NCBI GenBank assembly: GCA_016278415.1
Contig: JADQBV010000382.1
Coordinates: forward strand, 1 to 7,154
DNA length: 7,154 nt
Source of the DNA: Halanaerobiales bacterium
GTDB lineage: Bacteria > Bacillota_F > Halanaerobiia > Halanaerobiales > DTU029
Direction: 5' to 3'
The translations under genes and the position numbers were made by a program. This document shows, piece by piece, positions 6,080-7,154 of this stretch (position 1 is its first letter; every line of letters starts with the position of its first letter). The notes beneath the pieces were generated by a model. It was not told where the DNA came from and searched no databases. It saw nothing but the letters and a program-made list of their open reading frames with translations.

Positions 6080-6526
6080 CTAATTTATAACATCTTTAGT
6101 TTTTTTGATCTTATGTTTCTCTGGAATTTTAGCCATTATAAGAACTGTACCACTATCTTTGTTTGATTCAAGGGTAAACTCGTCCATAAAAGAATCAATA
6201 AAAGCAAGTCCCAAACCCATATGATCATCTTTTGTAGAATATGATGGTTGAAGTACAGCATCAATATCCTCAATTCCAACACCATTATCATCAATAACTA
6301 TCATAAGTGTGTTCTCTGTTATTTTTAAATCAATATTAATTAATCCTTCCTCAAAGGGATATGCATGAATAATACAATTAGTAACCGCCTCTGATATAGC
6401 CACCTTTATTTCTTCTATTTCGTTCAATGTAAAATCCAATTCAGATGCAAAAGCAGCAACTGATAAACGTGCTAATCCAACATTATTGTTTTTGCTTAAT
6501 ATAGTTATATGTGCATGATTATCCAT
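6080..6526 (-). CDS. spoIIAB: Anti-sigma-F factor SpoIIAB (serine kinase)
   Basis: This 148-residue GHKL-fold protein serves two roles: it binds sigma-F with ATP, and it phosphorylates SpoIIAA to keep sigma-F inhibited in the mother cell. The N box ISEAVTNCIIHAY (44-56) contains E46, the presumed catalytic base, and N50 for magnesium-ATP. The G1 box DDNGVGI (79-85) and the ATP lid with glycines in HMGLGLAFID (102-111) follow. R20, a contact residue for both sigma-F and SpoIIAA in B. stearothermophilus/B. subtilis studies, is conserved. The length fits the family (146 in B. subtilis). The ATG overlaps the spoIIAA stop by one base (TAATG), with GGGAGGAT six bases upstream inside spoIIAA. This tight coupling is usual and supports balanced amounts of the two proteins. 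Confidence 0.97.
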   Translation of the reverse strand: MDNHAHITILSKNNNVGLARLSVAAFASELDFTLNEIEEIKVAISEAVTNCIIHAYPFEEGLINIDLKITENTLMIVIDDNGVGIEDIDAVLQPSYSTKDDHMGLGLAFIDSFMDEFTLESNKDSGTVLIMAKIPEKHKIKKTKDVIN

Positions 6527-6879
6527 TAGGCTATCCTCCCTTCATTAAATCCAGTCATTGCCTCTTCTTCATTTTTATAAGAATCCATAATTTTTAACAT
6601 ACCAGCCATCTTAAAAATCTTTTCAACCTGTGGTTTTAAACTTACCAGTAAAACTTTGCCTTCATTTTTTTTAAGATATCTATACCTCCCAAGAATAGCC
6701 CCTAATCCCGAACTATCAATAAAGGACACACCCTTTAGATTTAATATAAGATTATTTATACCTGGATTTTCTGTTTTATCAAGAATCTTTTCTTTAAAAT
6801 AAGGTACAGTACGAATATCTAGTTCACCTGAAACTCTAGCGATAAGAAGATCCCCCCTAGATTCAGTAGTTATATTCAA
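6526..6879 (-). CDS. spoIIAA: Anti-sigma-F factor antagonist SpoIIAA (STAS domain)
   Basis: This 117-residue single STAS domain has the same length as B. subtilis SpoIIAA. The unphosphorylated form pulls SpoIIAB off sigma-F. SpoIIAB phosphorylates it, and the membrane phosphatase SpoIIE (not in this window) dephosphorylates it. The motif FIDSSGLGAILGRY (53-66) carries S57, equivalent to the phosphorylated Ser58 of B. subtilis. GELDIRTVPYFKE (18-30) is the usual first STAS segment. The start is TTG at 6879-6877, seven bases after AGGAGG, and no ATG is available nearby. It is the first gene of the operon. In Bacillus this operon is driven by sigma-H with Spo0A, but I could not find a convincing sigma-H promoter upstream. 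dacF, often next to it, is not in the window. Confidence 0.97.
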   Translation of the reverse strand: MNITTESRGDLLIARVSGELDIRTVPYFKEKILDKTENPGINNLILNLKGVSFIDSSGLGAILGRYRYLKKNEGKVLLVSLKPQVEKIFKMAGMLKIMDSYKNEEEAMTGFNEGRIA

Positions 6880-6886
6880 TGTGTCT

Positions 6887-6892
6887 CCTCCT
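6887..6892 (-). promoter_or_regulatory. Ribosome binding site that fixes the TTG start of spoIIAA
   Basis: AGGAGG on the minus strand lies seven bases before TTG (6879). It is a perfect consensus at ideal spacing, and there is no ATG or GTG in frame nearby. It sits just downstream of repeat copy 1 in the operon leader. Confidence 0.85.
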
Positions 6893-6898
6893 TTTCTA

Positions 6899-6950
6899 TT
6901 TCACCCTTTTAAGACTGTAATTAACAGTATGTCTCAGGATTTGTTCTTCT
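6899..6950 (-). repeat. 52-bp direct repeat, copy 1 (spoIIA leader)
   Basis: It matches 7101-7152 at 48 of 52 positions with no gaps. On the minus strand it contains ACTGT-TAATT-ACAGT (6928-6914), a 5-bp hairpin with a 5-base loop. This is enclosed by an outer pairing ATCCT (6941-6937) with AGGGT (6907-6903) that uses one G-U pair. In the other copy the closing pair of the inner stem is changed on both sides and stays complementary. Copy 1 ends only seven bases before the spoIIAA ribosome site, so it would lie in, or just before, the operon leader. Confidence 0.8.
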
Positions 6951-7100
6951 CTTAACTCTCCACGACGGTACTAAGACTCTATGTGTTAGAACTATAGTGA
7001 GTACCGCCAAGCTCCGAAATAAGTGCGACTAAAGTTTAGCTGAAACAAATAGTCCATCTAAACAAGTCTTCTTTACCCTCATGACTAACTGCTACTAGGT
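6951..7100. other. Structured intergenic segment between the repeat copies
   Basis: There is no gene here. CGGTACT (6966-6972) pairs with AGTACCG (7000-7006), and inside it ACTCTA (6976-6981) pairs with TATAGT (6993-6998) with one mismatch, giving a two-part hairpin. GTTTAG (7034-7039) pairs with CTAAAC (7058-7063). ACTGCTACT (7088-7096) is a 9-base perfect inverted match to 7122-7130. Minus-strand frames give only short pieces broken by stops. The dense dyads suggest a structured RNA or the end of an IS200/IS605-type element, but I cannot name a family and see no transposase. Confidence 0.4.
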
Positions 7101-7152
7101 TTTCATCCTTTTAAGACTGCAAGTAGCAGTATGTCTCAGGATTTGTTCTTCT
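7101..7152 (-). repeat. 52-bp direct repeat, copy 2
   Basis: This partner of 6899-6950 lies 202 bp from it, start to start. On the minus strand the inner hairpin is ACTGC-TACTT-GCAGT (7130-7116) and the outer pairing is ATCCT (7143-7139) with AGGAT (7109-7105), fully Watson-Crick. A second, mutually exclusive pairing is possible between 7122-7130 and 7088-7096. The window ends two bases after this copy, so further copies may follow. Confidence 0.8.
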
Positions 7153-7154
7153 AA

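Noticed and set aside
6951..7100. tRNA, T-box, SAM riboswitch or group II intron domain V
   Set aside because: None of the diagnostic sequences (T-loop GTTCRA, T-box GGTGGNACCGCG, or the domain V stem) is present, although GTACCGCC is superficially like part of a T-box.
6899..7152. CRISPR repeat pair
   Set aside because: The two copies are 202 bp apart, start to start, with about 150 bp between them, too far for a spacer, and only two clean copies are visible.
6880..7154. Sigma-H or sigma-A promoter for spoIIAA
   Set aside because: I looked for RnAGGAwWW with RnnGAAT, and for TTGACA with TATAAT. GGTGAAA near 6905 resembles a sigma-H -10 box but has no matching -35 box at 11-12 bases. The promoter may lie beyond the window.

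Overview
The window (roughly one-third G+C) comes from a low-GC, endospore-forming, probably strictly anaerobic member of the Firmicutes. Two things show this: a complete spoIIAA-spoIIAB-sigF operon with a GerA-family spoVAF, and a three-gene cluster of oxygen-sensitive CoA-dehydratase-activase type proteins. Clostridia or Halanaerobiales would fit, but the lineage cannot be fixed from this sequence alone. Every convincing gene lies on the minus strand, so transcription runs from high to low coordinates.

Layout in transcription order. (1) 7154-6880 has no gene. It holds two copies of a 52-bp repeat, 202 bp apart and 48/52 identical. Their imperfect hairpins show a compensatory base-pair change, and the structured sequence between them could be the debris of a mobile element end or of a non-coding RNA. 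(2) 6879-5305 is the forespore commitment operon: SpoIIAA (anti-anti-sigma, TTG start), SpoIIAB (anti-sigma kinase) and sigma-F. The first two overlap by one base and the last two are 13 bp apart. A strong GAAA-loop terminator closes the operon. (3) 5304-5018 is a non-coding spacer with that terminator, a second bidirectional terminator and then a promoter matching the sigma-G pattern. (4) 5017-4886 is a previously uncalled ORF for a roughly 40-residue single-pass membrane protein with an unusual start. It is followed by spoVAF (4804-3326). The spoVAA-AE genes that often sit between sigF and spoVAF are absent. (5) 3198-142 is a tightly overlapping three-gene operon: two paralogous HgdB-like/DUF2229 proteins and an ATP-dependent [4Fe-4S] activase (HgdC/BcrAD-BadFG family) with an extra four-cysteine tail. 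(6) 141-1 has no gene but carries a diverged third copy of the repeat.

How the parts work together. SpoIIAA, SpoIIAB and sigma-F form the partner-switching module that starts forespore transcription. spoVAF would be made later in the forespore, probably under sigma-G, and acts at the inner spore membrane in germination. The activase trio looks like a self-contained ATP-driven electron-transfer system: a homodimeric reductive activator plus two different HgdB-like subunits as its likely target. Its substrate is unknown. It is the best candidate here for a poorly described biochemical system. The small membrane ORF before spoVAF and the repeat family flanking the region are the other leads.
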